Below, piece after piece: positions 5,457 through 6,366 of a stretch of 6,366 bases of DNA. The translations under genes and the position numbers were made by a program. The notes under the pieces are model-generated. The model saw only the letters and a program-made list of their open reading frames with translations. It did no database searches and was not told where the DNA came from. The stretch spans positions 1 to 6,366 of the forward strand of contig JAUVRS010000165.1 in assembly GCA_030597505.1 (NCBI GenBank), read 5' to 3'. Positions within the stretch are counted from its first letter, which is position 1. The number at the start of each line of letters is the position of its first letter. Origin of the DNA: Desulfobacteraceae bacterium. GTDB taxonomy: Bacteria; Desulfobacterota; DSM-4660; Desulfatiglandales; Desulfatiglandaceae.

Positions 5457-5948
5457 TTATTGGAAATTCTCAAAAAGGGCAGCCATGTCCCCCCTAACCT
5501 GTTGAGGAATCAAAGCAAGCTGTTCCTCCGGCAACTCGACAAACTCGCCTTTGCTTCTTACCAAAAGCCTTTTCTGTTCGTCTCTGATTTCTGCCCTTGC
5601 CCTTATCTTGGGAGGTTCAGAGTCATCCACAAGCCATCCACGGGCCGTTAAGGGTGTCCCGACCAGCACGGGCCTCACATATTTTATGCTCATATTTCTC
5701 GTCACAAGAAAGACCTTTTTTCTGTACATGATTGCCCATGACATGATCTCATCAAGCACCGTTGATATGATACCGCCATGGACTATATTATCCCACCCCG
5801 CATGGACCTTTTTCAAAGTAACCTCCGTGCAGACCCTGTCTCCGGAACGATAAAAATCCAGGTTTAGACCAATGGGATTGGCTGTACCGCATGCAAAACA
5901 GTAATGGTCATCAAGTTTTTTAATCGCAATCATTTCCTCTTCCAACAT
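5457..5948 (-). CDS. PaaI-type hotdog-fold thioesterase
   Basis: The 163-residue product is a single hotdog domain of the 4HBT/PaaI type, which hydrolyses acyl- or aryl-CoA thioesters in the cytoplasm. The N-terminal CFACGTANPIGL (residues 17-28) is the CxxCG-x2-NPxGL signature common in this group. The active-site region is VHGGIISTVLDE (56-67), with the HGG oxyanion turn and Asp66/Glu67 as the acidic catalytic candidates. The later MSIKYVRPVLVGTPL forms the expected beta-strand and turn. The ATG at 5948 is chosen because AGGGGGA (5954-5960 on the minus strand) lies 5 nt upstream; a TTG one codon earlier is less likely. It starts 36 bp after the DUF2007 gene and precedes the DUF362 gene, so co-transcription is likely. 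The acyl group handled is unknown. Confidence 0.9.
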   Translation of the reverse strand: MLEEEMIAIKKLDDHYCFACGTANPIGLNLDFYRSGDRVCTEVTLKKVHAGWDNIVHGGIISTVLDEIMSWAIMYRKKVFLVTRNMSIKYVRPVLVGTPLTARGWLVDDSEPPKIRARAEIRDEQKRLLVRSKGEFVELPEEQLALIPQQVRGDMAALFENFQ

Positions 5949-5984
5949 CAAAATCCCCCTTTTTTGCCAAAACCGTATACCACG

Positions 5985-6233
5985 TCATGTTAATGAATCC
6001 GCATCCCATTTTCTCAGATCGGAGATGACCTCTTTTATCTCTTTCAGGTGTTCTTCCGGGGCGCTGATAATCCCCCACCCTTTCTGAGTCTGAAACAACC
6101 CGTCAAAAGCCGTGTCATGATAGGACCTCAGTCTATGAGGAATATTTCGTTCCAGAAGAATAGATTCCAACAACTGTGCCTCAAACTCGTTTTCCAACGT
6201 AGCTGCTTTCTTATAATCTTCCACAATCCTCAC
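5985..6233 (-). CDS. small DUF2007-like protein
   Basis: The 82-residue product fits the small DUF2007 fold: an N-terminal LENEFEAQLLESILLERNIP helix (residues 13-32), a central strand region with GLFQ, and a glycine-containing GWGIISAPEEHLKEIKEVISDL tail, here split as two strands and a helix. The family is described only as a putative signal-transducing or regulatory small domain; no catalytic residue is known. The start is not secure: GTG 6233 is in frame, GTG 6224 is an alternative, and neither has a strong ribosome binding site at good spacing; an in-frame stop lies about 30 bp further upstream. It is the first gene of the minus-strand cluster, 36 bp from the thioesterase. Confidence 0.65.
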   Translation of the reverse strand: MRIVEDYKKAATLENEFEAQLLESILLERNIPHRLRSYHDTAFDGLFQTQKGWGIISAPEEHLKEIKEVISDLRKWDADSLT

Positions 6234-6366
6234 CAGGGTCTTAGGGTTCGCGCAAAAATAAATTCACAGAGTTGGCGCACAGATTTAGATCAGATTTGGC
6301 TGCGCCGATTGAGCGAAACCACAGGAATAGCAACACTCTTCCGAGGATTTCGCGATTGAGGCGCGG
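6234..6366. repeat. non-coding region ending in a nested palindrome (possibly continuing past the edge)
   Basis: At 6302-6364 three stems nest with symmetric internal loops. GCGCC (6302-6306) pairs with GGCGC (6360-6364). After 6-nt loops that are both GATTGA, GCGAAA (6313-6318) pairs with TTTCGC (6348-6353). After 5-nt loops, GGAATAG (6324-6330) pairs with CTCTTCC (6336-6342), with one mismatch, around CAACA. Bases 6300-6301 pair further with 6365-6366, so the structure may continue off the window. The upstream part has AGATTT-AGATC-AGATTT. It looks like a dispersed intergenic repeat and not a gene; a longer plus-strand frame crosses it but shows no domain. Confidence 0.55.

Overview
The window looks like chromosomal DNA from a Desulfobacterota (former Deltaproteobacteria) relative or a similar anaerobe. 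This is inferred from the mix of genes: a probable selenocysteine-containing DsbA-type protein, a DUF362 protein with a cysteine-rich C-terminus, a DUF2007 protein, and structured intergenic repeats. No rRNA, tRNA, CRISPR array or phage gene is visible.

Layout. (1) 1-369, minus: the first 123 codons of an alpha/beta hydrolase that runs off the left edge. (2) 370-737: an AT-rich divergent intergenic region. (3) 738-1595, plus: a secreted thioredoxin-fold (DsbA-like) protein. Its CxxC motif is encoded as TGA-Pro-Tyr-Cys, and a SECIS-like hairpin with a GG-containing loop lies just downstream, so I read it as one 285-residue selenoprotein and not as two ORFs. (4) 1674-2966, plus: an HtrA/Deg-family serine protease with one PDZ domain and a possible lipoprotein signal. 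(5) 2967-3383: a non-coding gap holding a 162-bp MITE-like inverted-repeat element between 11-bp direct repeats, and possibly a very short overlapping reading frame. (6) 3384-4037, plus: pcm, protein-L-isoaspartate O-methyltransferase. (7) 6233-4044, minus: a co-directional cluster in the order DUF2007 protein, PaaI-type thioesterase, DUF362 protein, meeting pcm tail to tail with 6 bp between. (8) 6234-6366: non-coding DNA ending in a nested palindrome that probably continues past the right edge.

Functional picture (inference). The plus-strand genes share a protein quality-control theme: oxidative or isomerase chemistry in the envelope (Sec-DsbA), protease/chaperone activity (HtrA) and repair of aged isoaspartyl residues (Pcm). 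The minus-strand cluster joins a probable acyl-CoA thioesterase to two poorly characterised proteins and has no assignable pathway. The most notable item is the selenoprotein: conventional gene calling would break it into two pieces and lose its active site.
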